This document shows positions 10,538-20,310 of a stretch of DNA of 20,812 bases, one piece after another. The notes beneath the pieces were generated by a model. The model had not been told where the DNA came from. It did not search any database and was given only the letters and a program-made list of their open reading frames with translations. Source of the DNA: Vitrella brassicaformis (Eukaryota; Sar; Vitrellaceae); assembly GCA_001179505.1 (NCBI GenBank), contig CDMY01000454.1:52708-73519 (forward strand), given 5' to 3'. The position numbers and the translations under genes are program-made. Position 1 is the stretch's first letter. Each line of letters opens with the position of its first letter.

Positions 10538-11168
10538 CTAGCTATTTCGTGGGTGTGACTGGGTGTGTTGTGTGATGCTTCCCGCATAGACAGACAGATG
10601 TCTTTATGTGTGTACTGTACTGCACTCCCCGAGGCCGCCCGGCGCTGCCATCATTTTGGCTGTGCATGGTCGACGGTGCGTTATAGACAGTTCTCCCAGA
10701 ATGCCATGGCATGAGGATGATGCATATTGAATTAAGCGTCGCGAGGCCAACATGCATGTGGGTCAGCACATCCAATTGTCTCATCTGCCGGCAGCTCGTT
10801 CATGACCACCTGGTTGCCGTCTCTGCGCTCCCATTGGCAACGGTTCTAGATCTACGCATCAACGCGCAGACCTAGAAAGGTCACCAAGAGGAGCGTCACG
10901 GTACCAGGCAGTCTGATGAAAGCCGCCCGTCCATCATCCAATTATCCGACCGTTGCATAGCTTGACGAAAGAAAAAACATGACCATGTACACCACACACT
11001 CCACACCCACTCCGCCACACGCCGCCCTCTCTCTTCTCGCTGGCTGGCTGGCTCGCTGCATTGCATGGTTGCGATGGATGCACTTACAAGACCAGCCGGC
11101 AAAACTCGCGTGCATCCATCCATCCATCAGCCGCCCACCCATGTGTGTGTATCCGTGTGTGTGTGAGA
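10538..11168. other. Convergent intergenic region
   Basis: This lies between the stops of the channel gene (plus) and Kelch13 (minus), so it probably holds two 3' untranslated regions. Short ATCC repeats (about 11103-11118) and TG runs are present. No tRNA, other RNA gene or convincing exon was seen. Confidence 0.5.
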
Positions 11169-14071
11169 TCAGAGGTTGACGAGCAGGTACGAATGGCCAT
11201 ATCGCGGGAACATCATGGGAGGACCTGCAACAAAACAAACGCAACGAACCAGGCACAGATGACGACCGACGGACCGACCGACCGAATGATTCACACATCT
11301 TTGTCTGCCCTGCCCACCCCGCCCCGCCGCACACACCTGCTTGCCACTCGTCCAGCTCTGGTCTGTAGAACTCCGTCGCGTTGAGCACGTCACCGTGCTG
11401 ACCACCGCCAACCTGTCAAAATAGATGAATGTGTCCATCCACACGTGTGTCACCTCACCCGGCCCTCAATGGCTCACCATGATGGAGTCCGAGATGACGA
11501 CCGCGGCGCAGTCCATCCGCTGCAGCGTCATGCTCTTGCGGAAACTCCAATTCTGCAAGGATGACATGTGCAGGTGTTTGTTGGCGGGCTTGGTTTTGTG
11601 GCTGTGTGTGGTTGTAGCTAAGCTCACGAGTGTGTCGGGGTCGAGGACTTCGAGCGAGTCGTGCACCTGCTGGCTGTTGTCCGTCCCGCCCAACGAATAC
11701 ACGTGGTTCAGGCAACTCACCGACGAACCCGCTGACCGCACCTGTGTGACCGCCCCACACCACCCCACACCGCCCATCCGTGATTGTAGTGCAGCCCGCC
11801 ATCCATCCCATGTATCTATCTATCGCACCTCAATCATGTCAGCGCTGAATGCCTCCCACTTGTTCATGCGGGCCTCGTACGTCTCGACGGTCCGCAGACG
11901 CTCACCACGGGTGCCACCCAACACGAACAAACGATCACCTGCAGGCAGGCGGCATCACACACTCCCTTGAGCACCCACCCATCGTGTGAGTCGCTTCCTG
12001 TGCCTCCATGTGTGTGTACCCTGGACGGAGCAGAGGGCGGACGATCGGGGCGTGGTGAGGGGTGTGATCTCCATCCAGTTCTTCATGCGGGGGTCGTAGC
12101 TCTCAACAGAACTCAAAATGTTGGCACCGTCAAAGCCGCCTATCGCAAACAACCTGCATACACTCTCACAGATCCCTATTACGTCTTGTCTTATGGGGGC
12201 ATGATGTGGCCGTCATCTGTGCCACCAGCGGACCTCTCGCCGAGCGCCGCGCCGCAGGTGTTCCTCCTGGGCACGTTGAGGGACGGCCCGAGCATCCAGT
12301 TGTCACGCAAACAGTCGTACACCTCGGTCTCACACAAGGCCTACACAAACACGTGACGCCCATCCATCCATCCATCCATCTCTGGCAACCTCCCTCCTTG
12401 GCCCCTGTGTTGGTACCTTACCTTGTAGTCGAGGTTCTGTCCCCCATAGACGTAGAGGCGGTTGTGCAGCACCGCAGACCCGAAATACGTCCTTTCTGAT
12501 TCAATGAACGGAAGCGCAGAGCAGATGTGAGGCTTGTGTGTGTGCGTGTGTGCCTGGCTTGGTGAGGTGGCTGCCTACCGGTGGTCATGGGTCTGCATGG
12601 CCTCCAGCACTGCTGGCCGACGTCCAGCACCTCCATCGCCCGCAGATGCTCCATCCCGTTGTGCCCGCCGACAGCAAACACTGCACAAGTCAATGCACAC
12701 CATGTGTCTGTTTCGATCTTAAGAGGCAGTGTGTGTGGCTGTGCCGTGGTGAGAGCCTACCGAGGCTGAAGGGGAAGAAGCGAATGCCGTAGAACTCCGC
12801 CTCCTTGCACACCGACACACTCTCAGAATCGTCCCTGTGCGCACACAACCCACCACAGGATCAGTACCTCAATCAGTCAATCAATTGACCTGACCACCCT
12901 TTTGTGCTCTCTCTGCCTGCCCATCCTGGCTGGCACATCACCTACCTGGGTGTGGGCGGCACGGCGGGGTTTCTGAGGAAGTTGAGGACGACGCGGAACA
13001 GCTCACTGTCGCGATCGATGAAGATGCGGCCTTGCCTGTCATTGCAGTGCGCACATGACATATACAGACCGATCCATTGGCCAGAATCAGAGCGTGTGTG
13101 TGTGGGCACCTGTCTCTGCTGACGGGGTGTCTTCCGCTGAGCAGCGCCTCGAGGTACGAGCCGCTCTGCTGGATGAGCGTGTGCCGGGACGTCTCGAATA
13201 TCACTCCACCCACATTCAAATCGACCATCGTCTCAGCAGCTACACACACACACAGCAGCCACGCACCAGCCATACAGATGCAAGGAAAACCTTCATGTGC
13301 TCTCCTTGGGTGTGAGGGCTCTCCCTGACTTTACTTACCGATGTTGCTGTCTACGATCCGCCTCCTCTCGACCTCAAAGGCCTCGTACTCCTGTCGGAAC
13401 TTCTCCCTTTCGAGAAGGTGCTTGCGCCGCTGCTGCTCCTTCTCCTGGTCGAGCTTGCCGCGCTCCTCGTTGATCTTGCGGCGGGCGTCCTCCCGCTCGA
13501 TCTGCACCTGCTTCAACGCTGTCATCATCTCACTCTCGGCCTTACGACGCTCCTCCTACACACACAATCACACACACACACAGGGAGGGAGAGAGAGAGA
13601 GAGAGAGAGAGAGGACCAGAGGGAGCCAATGCACCGCAGTGGAATGTGACGCCCCCCGACGCCCCGACTTGCCTTGATCTTCTCGTATTCGACGGTTTTC
13701 TCGGTCATGAATTGCTTCCACACGCGCGCCTTCTCCTCCTCAAAAGACTGCCGCTCCTGCCGCAGCGTGTCCCGCTCCCGACGCAGGTCACTCTCGGTCT
13801 TCTTGAGCCAACCGATGAACGTCCGCCGCAGGTCGCCAACCATCGTCTCGAAGTCTTCAGGCGAGGCGAACGACGAACTGCTGGCGCCCGCGGCGCCACC
13901 CCCTGGCGGCTTCTCGTTGAGCACTGTGGACGGGAGCGGCATACCGGGAGGGGAAGAGCCCGCCACGCTGCCGGGCAGCCCTGGGCCGGCATTAGAGGCA
14001 AAGGGCGACACCGATGGGGCGCCTCCGCCAGGAGTGGTCTTGAAGGGCACGCTGTTGAAGGCCGACATCAT
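11169..14071 (-). CDS. K13: Kelch13 orthologue (coiled coil-BTB-Kelch propeller)
   Basis: Fourteen exons join in phase to 1758 nt (585 residues): 14071-13673, 13555-13339, 13239-13110, 13035-12946, 12834-12761, 12680-12579, 12495-12422, 12340-12234, 12153-12020, 11938-11829, 11741-11628, 11552-11478, 11412-11337, 11224-11169. The N-terminus is Gly/Pro/Ser-rich. A long coiled coil (about 60-203; EEEKARVWKQF, RREREKFRQE-like charge pattern) leads into BTB/POZ (about 211-303; VDLNVGGVIFETSRHTL) and six Kelch blades (about 304-585), each with a GG pair. The last blade ends PRYGHSYLLVNL. The match to Plasmodium Kelch13 runs without large gaps from BTB to the C-terminus. In apicomplexans that protein acts at the cytostome or micropore in endocytosis and sets artemisinin response; BTB-Kelch proteins can also be cullin-3 adaptors. 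The frame is open upstream to an ATG at 14203, which would add 44 residues. Confidence 0.95.
12359..12380. repeat. ATCC tetranucleotide repeat in a Kelch13 intron
   Basis: About five CCAT units lie in the intron 12421-12341. The same tetranucleotide recurs near 11103, 14811, 15112 and 17332 (as GGAT), so it is a dispersed simple repeat of this genome. Confidence 0.8.
13556..13672 (-). other. GC-AG intron with TC and TG tracts in Kelch13
   Basis: On the coding strand the exon ends GATCAAG and the intron starts GCAAGT, a strong GC-type donor. The acceptor is TGTGTAG|GAGGAG. The join reads EYEKIK-EERRKAESE, a continuous coiled coil. The intron contains a long TC run (plus-strand GA at about 13589-13613) followed by TG runs. 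A rival GT donor (GGC|GTCGGG, at about 13661) also keeps phase and would add four residues (ASRG). Confidence 0.6.
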
Positions 14072-14236
14072 CGCATCCTTTTCCCTCCCGTCGCGAAGGC
14101 GAGCTTTTTGGTGATCTTCCACTGTGTTTGTTGATATCTGGGCACTCGCGAGATCTGGAGGACCGAATCTATCATCGTCTGTGGAGAAAAATACTGACGG
14201 CATCTCTTGAGCTGCACCTTCCTTGTTGTCGTAGCG
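14072..14236. promoter_or_regulatory. Short divergent promoter region
   Basis: Only 165 bp separate the Kelch13 start from that of the small coiled-coil gene on the other strand. If Kelch13 starts at 14203 the gap shrinks to 33 bp. No obvious core element is visible. Confidence 0.45.
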
Positions 14237-14777
14237 ATGTCGGCTGATGACGGGTGTCTGCCGCCGCCTTGCAAGAAGGCGCGATACGAGGCTCCGCAGG
14301 TAGAGGCGGGGGAAACGAATGCATAGCTGGGGGTGGGTGAAGATTGGCAGAATTCATGGCTGGATGGATGGAAGGATGTGATGTGGTATGACCGGTGTCT
14401 GTGTCTGTCTGTCAGGCTAGTGTGAGCTCCGTAGATGGTTCCTTGAGCGATGCGTTCCGCAACCAGCTGCTCGACACGCTGCGGATGCAGGTATGAATCT
14501 TGACACAACCCGCAACATGCACACACTGGAGGAGAGGCGACCGACACATGCCGCTGTCTTGTGTCTGTCAGGTTCGCCAGCTGCAGACCCAGCAAGCTAA
14601 CGACAAAAAAAACGCGGGCCAGTCCGACAAGGTGCGTCGCGAGAGAACCCCTGCAGATCCACATGTCTTCATTGTCACCGTTCGTGTGTTTGTGTGTGTG
14701 TGCATCATCAGGTGGCGCATCAGCAGCTGCAGATGGCGCACGGCATGCTCCGATCCCTCGAACAGGAGCACCAGTGA
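14237..14777 (+). CDS. Small 87-residue coiled-coil protein
   Basis: Four exons (14237-14299, 14416-14490, 14572-14631, 14712-14777) join in phase 0 throughout to 264 nt with standard GT-AG introns. The first ATG starts MSADDGCLPPPCKKARYEAPQ-, whose KKAR could be a small nuclear-localisation patch. The rest is mostly helical and Gln/Leu-rich (FRNQLLDTLRMQ, VRQLQTQQAND, VAHQQLQMAHGMLRSLEQEHQ), spaced as in a coiled coil. There is no signal peptide or membrane span. I do not recognise the family. Size and shape would fit a small subunit of a larger complex, but that is a guess. It is divergent from Kelch13 and may share regulation with it. Confidence 0.75.
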
Positions 14778-14809
14778 ACTGACTGACCGAGGGAGCCAAG
14801 GAAGGGCCC

Positions 14810-14846
14810 GATGGATGGATGGATGGATGGATGGATGGATAGATAG
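14810..14846. repeat. GGAT tetranucleotide repeat
   Basis: About seven perfect ATGG units end in AGATAG, 33 bp after the stop of the small coiled-coil gene. The repeat is probably in its 3' untranslated region. Confidence 0.95.
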
Positions 14847-15780
14847 CCGTGTATGTGTATCGATGCCGTAACATTTGGGATGATGAGAGAGTGGGGGGCC
14901 GGGGGGTGAGAGAGGGTGGACGGTAGAGCAGCAGGGCCCATGGATGGCCTCCAGTGCATTGGTCCATTCATCCGATAGCCGGATTGCCCTGTCGCCCGTG
15001 CATACCACCAGCTGCCGAGTGAGTGAGGGTGCGAGCGACAGAGAGAGAGGCATCGCAATCGCACCCCCTATTGTGCATACCGAGATAGCTAATCTTACGT
15101 GGCATTCTCCATGGATGGATGGATGATGGGTGCGGTTGGTGTGGATGTGCAGCACATAGAGCCGGCAGCCGCCCTGCTTTTGCATAGTGGTCTGTTTCCC
15201 TTTTGTCTGGTGGTTTTGGGGGTATACCTACCTGAATGCGTCAGTCAATGCGTGTGCATACTAAGACAGTTCGGTGTGTGTGGGGGTCGGGCTGTGTGTA
15301 GCTAGCTACTACCCAGTGAGATGCAGAGAGCGTCCTGGTGTGTCCAGTGGGCTGAACGGTGGGAGGTGGGGGTATCCGAGGCGCGAGCAGGCGATGGATG
15401 CAAGGCTCGAGGGCAGGCAGAGCAACCCGCTGCTTGAACCTTGTCCGTCTCCTGGTTTGGCCATTAGGTATCCTGACCTGCACCACTTATTGGACAGATA
15501 GAGAGACTGTGTGTAGGTGTGTAGACGGTGGGGGTGGCGTGATGAGGGGGACGGGACAGTACTGAGATTGGGTTAAGCCGTTGATTGATTCACTCAAGAA
15601 CCTGGCCGTTCAATCAATGCATCCGTCAAGTCGCTCTGCACACTGCACCTAAGCAACGCCAACCAAGCCACCTAGCCATCCAGCCCTCCCTCTAGTCTAT
15701 CAACAGCACACGTCAAAACGTGGCAAGCGAGGCAAAGCCCCTCTATCTCTCTCTCTGGCTCTCCTGCCTGCCTCACTCAG
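14847..15780. other. Convergent intergenic region, nothing recognised
   Basis: About 930 bp lie between the small coiled-coil gene (plus) and the ORC1 stop (minus). The region holds short GGAT and GA repeats and several chance reading frames without supporting splice sites or motifs. No RNA gene was identified. Confidence 0.45.
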
Positions 15781-18700
15781 TCAGTCAGTCATCGGCAGCA
15801 CTTGCAGTGCATCTCTAATCGCCTTCACCCCTTCAAAGAGCTTGCCCTCCTCCAGTTTGTCGAGTATGGCGGGCAGCACCTCCTGAGCCGCACGGCTCAG
15901 GTCCACGTAGAGCAGCTCCGGCGCTTCCTCCCGGTCGACCCTCACCGCCGGAGGCACCTCACCGCGGGGCTTCCTCTGACCACCACCACCACCACTACCA
16001 CCACTGCCAGACCCGCTGGAGATCGTCTTGCGGCCTGCACCAGCAGCAGCAACTGGGGGCATGTCATCGTCTTGGGCTCCGTCGTCTACGACAACACAGA
16101 GACATTGGCAGAGGTGTGTGTGTGTGTGTGTGTGTTCGGGTCAGATGTGTGTGGCTGTCGGCCTGACTGACTGACCGGCGTCATCGAGTGGCTCCGGGGG
16201 TCTATCGTAGAGTGTGATGAAGTTCTGTGACTTGAGGCGGAGCGCCGCGTTGAGGGCCTCGCCGTACTTGAGCTCGTCATCGCCCGAAAACAACTCGTTG
16301 CTGCGCACACAGACACAGACATAGAGGAACGAAATCCCCGCACCCAGCGATCCGGCTCACTCACTTGGTGCATGTGTTGGCCAGCTCGGACATCCTGCGA
16401 GCAATCTGCAGACAGACGCACGCACACCGACGCATAAATAAGTGTTTGTTACACCTGTGTGTGTGTGTGTGAAGTGTGTGTCGTACACACGTTGGGGAGT
16501 GTGATGTGGGTCCCCTCGCCCTGCTGGACCATGACCTTCTCCGACAGCAAAGAGTACAGGAACATCCTGACACGACACGAGCGGCCCCCGCTTTTGCACA
16601 TCTATCGACGTGGTTCTCGATGTGCGTGCAGGTTCTCACTGCGACGACCATCCGAAGTTCTTGACGGCCCCCTCGGCGGGCTGACAAGGCAGACACAGAC
16701 AGACAGAGCTGAATAGGCAGGTGCTGACAGGGATTCCTCTCCTCGCCCGACGGCTCTCTCAGGTCAGCTCACGTGAGACTTAAGCTTGGCTACGGCTTCC
16801 TTCACTACCGATATCTGACCACAAGACCGACGAGGGCAGGGAGGGAGGGAGGGGCACACACCTTAGTGGCTCATCCTCACAGCGGGGGGCTGGCGTGTGG
16901 ATGTCTGTCTGTCTGACCTGGACTTGTTTGCTGTCCGCAATGTCAACGGCCCACCTGCAGCAGACACGAGGCAACCAACACCCCACTGATGTATATGTGT
17001 GTGTGTGCATTCGTGGCCCCTCCCACTGCCTGCGGGTGACCTCGCCAGCTGCAGCAGTTTGCGGACGTCACCCTTGACCACCGGAATATCGACCAGAAAC
17101 TTCAACGCGTCACTGACACACACACACACACATAAAAGAGGGTGGCGACGGGCGCAGTGTGGCTGTGGGTGATCGTTCCCTGCACACCGCACGCACCTGG
17201 CAAATGTCTGTTCGAGCAGTGGTCCGAGTCGCTCTCTGAGTATCTGCTCACACTCGTCCTTGGTGTAAGGGCTGAAGACCACCTCTTGGAAACTCTCACC
17301 TGAACAGAAAGGCGGACCGACAAAAGCCAAATGGATGGATGGATGGATAGAGGCGAAAGCGCCCGTCCGTCCGCACGCACTTACTGCGCGAGTTGTTCTT
17401 GTCGATGAGTTGGCGGGGGACGCGGATGTCGTTGGATATCCCGATCTGCATACCATACGTGGCACATCACACCCAGGCGGTGTGTGCAGCGCATGCCTTT
17501 GTTGAATAAGTCAGTCACGACACCCCACCCCCCGGGCCCGCCTTCTTACGATGAACATTTTCGCGGCTTTGTTGCAGGCCAGGTCGAAGAGGTCGTACAG
17601 AGCTTTCTGCACGGGAGGGAACAAAACGCCACATCACATCACACCACACCAGAGAAACACATCCCTCCCCCCCTCTCCCCCCCTCTCTCCCGCCCAGCCA
17701 CCGACCTGCTGCCCCCGCATGCGGACTACAGCGTCAATCTCGTCAAGAACCAACACTCTGAATGAATGTGCACTCACACAGTAAGGCTCACATCAGAGTC
17801 TGTGTGAGTTGAGTGACTGCACATGTGGGGTGGGGTCGCTTACACGAGAGGCCGTTCATCAGCCGTGTCTTCGTTGGTCAGGTACGCCTTCAGCTGCTTG
17901 TGGGCCTCGGCGTCAGATACATCGTCACCCGTCAGCTACACACAGACACACACACACACACGAAGCACAAAGCACAAAGCAGCAAGGGCATGAGTGTGTT
18001 GTGCGAGAGGGATTTGCACTGGTCGATGTGTGTATCTATCGATTGGCTCGGTCACCCCACCTCAACTCACTCACCTTGAAGTATACTTCTCGGTACAGCT
18101 GCTGTGGCCGCTTGTCCTCCATGCCGATGATCAGGTGAGACTCGAAACTATTCACACCCTGACCACACACATGTAATGACATGACATGACCCACGCACTC
18201 AGCTCCATTTAGTGCCTGGTGTGGTGTGGTGTGGTGTGGTGTGGTGTGCTGGCTACCTTCTGGTCCTTGAGGTCTCTGATGACCTTGTTGACGGTGGACG
18301 TCTTGCCGGTGCCCACCGAGCCGCCCAAAACTGATGGAGCAGGCAGGCACGCGACAGGGGAGGACACAAATCAACCAGCACCGCTTGTGGCTGAGTGTGT
18401 GTGTGTGGGTGGCCTACAGAGGACGGCCGCGCCGCGGTGGTCCTGCGTCAGAAACGTCTATTGGTGATACACAACACAACACAATACAAGACAACACAAC
18501 GACACACAGCAAACAATCCAATCAGTAGAGCTGGCCTGCCTTTCGTCGCCTGCCTCCCTCCCTCCCTCCCACCCTACCTCGATGTATCGCCGCACGTCCG
18601 TCTGCTGCTTCTCCCTGCCAGCCAGCCAGCCCACCCAGCAGCACACAAAGGTGTGGCGAGTCCAGTCCAGCCATGCAATCACCTGCCGGGCAGTTTCTCA

Positions 18701-19547
18701 GGCACGCCTGTGAGGAAGAGCAGCTCCAGGGCGGTCGGACCCTCAGCTGCACGACACGACACGACACGAACCATCCAAACACACAGACGGGTCTGTGTGT
18801 GGGGTGAGGGGAGGTGGGCTGTGGGGTGTGGGGTGTGGATTGGGCTTCTCCCTCCCACCTGCTGCCACGTGTCCGTAGAGCTTGCCTCTCGCGCTGAAGC
18901 GCTGCCGCCGCTGACATGACAGACAGACAGAAACGCGGGAAGATGTTGACGCAATGGCAGGCAGATGGACAATGGCAATATTCTATGCTCTGTGCTCACT
19001 CACTCACCGCCTCAGGTGTTTGAAGGTCAGTGGCCAGCTGGCTGAAGCTGAACACCATTCCCCTCTTGTGGAAGCAGAATCGTCTGCAGAAGTGCTCGTC
19101 CTCCCCGCCGCCACAGCTGCCCTCCTCATCGTGCACAGCCACAGCCAGCCGCCGCACCGACCCCCGCACCCTCTGAGTGATCTCCACCTCCATCGCGTGG
19201 TCCGATTCCAGCAGCTCTTGGTCGGTCAGGGTGCCCTTGGGCTGCTCCGGCCATGAATCTTCATACTCGTCGGTGGTGATGAATCGGCGCACCTCCATGA
19301 AGGCCCTGCCGCGAGATGGCCTCTGGAAGAGGGCGGAGATCTCACCCAGCCGTCGGTCACGCCCATCGCTGAAGCTCAGGTAATCGCCTAAGCGCAGGAT
19401 CTCGCCGTCGGGGAGGCTGCTGCTGCTGCTGCCGCCCGGTGGCTGTGCCCCGCCGCCCTGCAGGGCGCCTACATCATAGTATCGGGTGCCGCTCTCGTCT
19501 TGGTGTCTGAGATGTCCGCTGCTGAACGTCATGTACTGCTCCTTCAT
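15781..19547 (-). CDS. ORC1: Origin recognition complex subunit 1
   Basis: Twenty exons join in phase to 1995 nt (664 residues): 19547-19008, 18910-18859, 18746-18683, 18614-18578, 18457-18418, 18330-18257, 18158-18075, 17935-17844, 17757-17706, 17606-17550, 17445-17385, 17299-17197, 17112-17041, 16954-16918, 16814-16773, 16680-16640, 16566-16491, 16405-16365, 16300-16176, 16085-15781. Residues about 47-168 form a BAH-like domain (LRLGDYLSF to HFCRRFCFHKRGM). The AAA+ ATPase has Walker A GGSVGTGKTST (247-257), Walker B VLVLDEIDA (329-337), sensor 1 IGISND (365-370) and a sensor-2-like GDVRKLL (433-439). A winged helix follows (about 455-565), then a Gly/Ser linker (SGSGGSGGGGG) and a short helical tail. 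ORC1 loads at replication origins with other ORC subunits and recruits CDC6 and MCM. The BAH domain argues against CDC6. The frame stays open upstream to an ATG at 19748 (67 more residues). Confidence 0.93.
16108..16135. repeat. TG microsatellite in an ORC1 intron
   Basis: A pure TG run of about eleven units on the plus strand (CA on the coding strand) lies in the intron 16175-16086. A TG-rich stretch follows before the acceptor on the coding strand, giving a CA-then-TG order. Confidence 0.85.
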
Positions 19548-19563
19548 CGTTCTTCTCCGCCAC

Positions 19564-19642
19564 GAAAGGGGAAAGAAAGCCCCTTTCCGCGAAAGCTCGC
19601 TTTCGCCGGCCTGGATTCCTGTCCGAGCGGCTTTTAGGCCGC
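19564..19642. promoter_or_regulatory. Three successive hairpins ahead of ORC1
   Basis: Three perfect inverted repeats lie in 79 bp. GAAAGGGG/CCCCTTTC (19564-19571 and 19580-19587) has an 8-nt loop. GCGAAAGC/GCTTTCGC (19589-19596 and 19599-19606) has a 2-nt spacer. GCGGC/GCCGC (19627-19631 and 19638-19642) has a 6-nt spacer. They sit 17-95 bp upstream of the chosen ORC1 ATG, in the 5' leader or promoter, or inside the N-terminal coding extension if the gene starts at 19748. The role is unknown. Confidence 0.7.
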
Positions 19643-20310
19643 CAGATAATGACACGAACTGATCGGTGCTGGAGGTGATATGGAGTCGAAGACCAGCGTC
19701 TCTATGACTCACTGCTGCACGCAACTCGCTGCTCATTTGCGAGCTCAAATCTCACTACGGCACTTGTTTCCCCTCTTTTCCCCGATTTCTTTGACCTCAT
19801 GTGTGTATGGCCACACGGAGGAGTCGGGAGGACCGGTTTACGCGAAAAAATCCCAAAACGAATTTGCCAGATTCGAGAAAAACAGGAAGTCGATCCTCAC
19901 TCGATCGGATCCGAGGTCGCTTCCCTGAGGCTTCGCTGGCCGCCTTTCTGCCTCCAGATGGCTACCTCAGTGCTTCTCACGCACTGCTACGAGCATTTTT
20001 GAGGAGAAAAACGGCAGATGGTGGTGGGGAGTTCGCATGGGAGATCTCTCCCTTATCTCATCTCATCTGTCAGTGCGTCCTTCAGCCCGAAAGATCAGCC
20101 CCAAGGACAGCATGGCGAGGCAGAGGAGCCACCACCTCACTCTAACAGCCCTTATCACTTCTCCCCTTCACCACCCGGCATCAAGCACAGCAAACAAACA
20201 CTTACCCAGCCTCTTCCTGACCCACAGACAGCCAGTACAGCGACTTCCCTGCACTCTTCGTCTTGTCACCGCCCCGCTTGGCTGCCATCCGCCAGCCCTC
20301 AGCTGTCACT
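19643..20310. other. Divergent intergenic region between ORC1 and the wall-protein gene
   Basis: This should hold both promoters and 5' leaders. It has A-rich stretches (about 19845-19885) and pyrimidine-rich stretches (about 20145-20230). A missed first exon of the wall-protein gene could be here. No RNA gene was found. Confidence 0.4.

Noticed and set aside
10840-10860. Possible tRNA B-box-like GGTTCTAGATC
   Set aside because: There is no matching A box, cloverleaf or acceptor stem around it.
13418-14134. Plus-strand open frame of 238 codons
   Set aside because: It is antisense to the Kelch13 coiled-coil exons. Open antisense frames are expected from GC-rich Glu/Arg codons.
14810-14846. 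Repeat array considered as a CRISPR or satellite
   Set aside because: It is a plain tetranucleotide microsatellite without spacers.
14068-14967. Minus-strand open frame of 299 codons
   Set aside because: It runs through the GGAT repeat (giving SIHPSIHPS) and antisense to the small coiled-coil gene; only a possible Kelch13 N-terminal extension at its 3' end is plausible.
15781-16300. C-terminal part of ORC1 considered as a separate gene
   Set aside because: All junctions from 16680 to 15781 keep phase, and the winged-helix region spans them, so one gene is simpler.
15781-19547. CDC6 as an alternative identity
   Set aside because: The N-terminal BAH-like domain fits ORC1; CDC6 lacks one.
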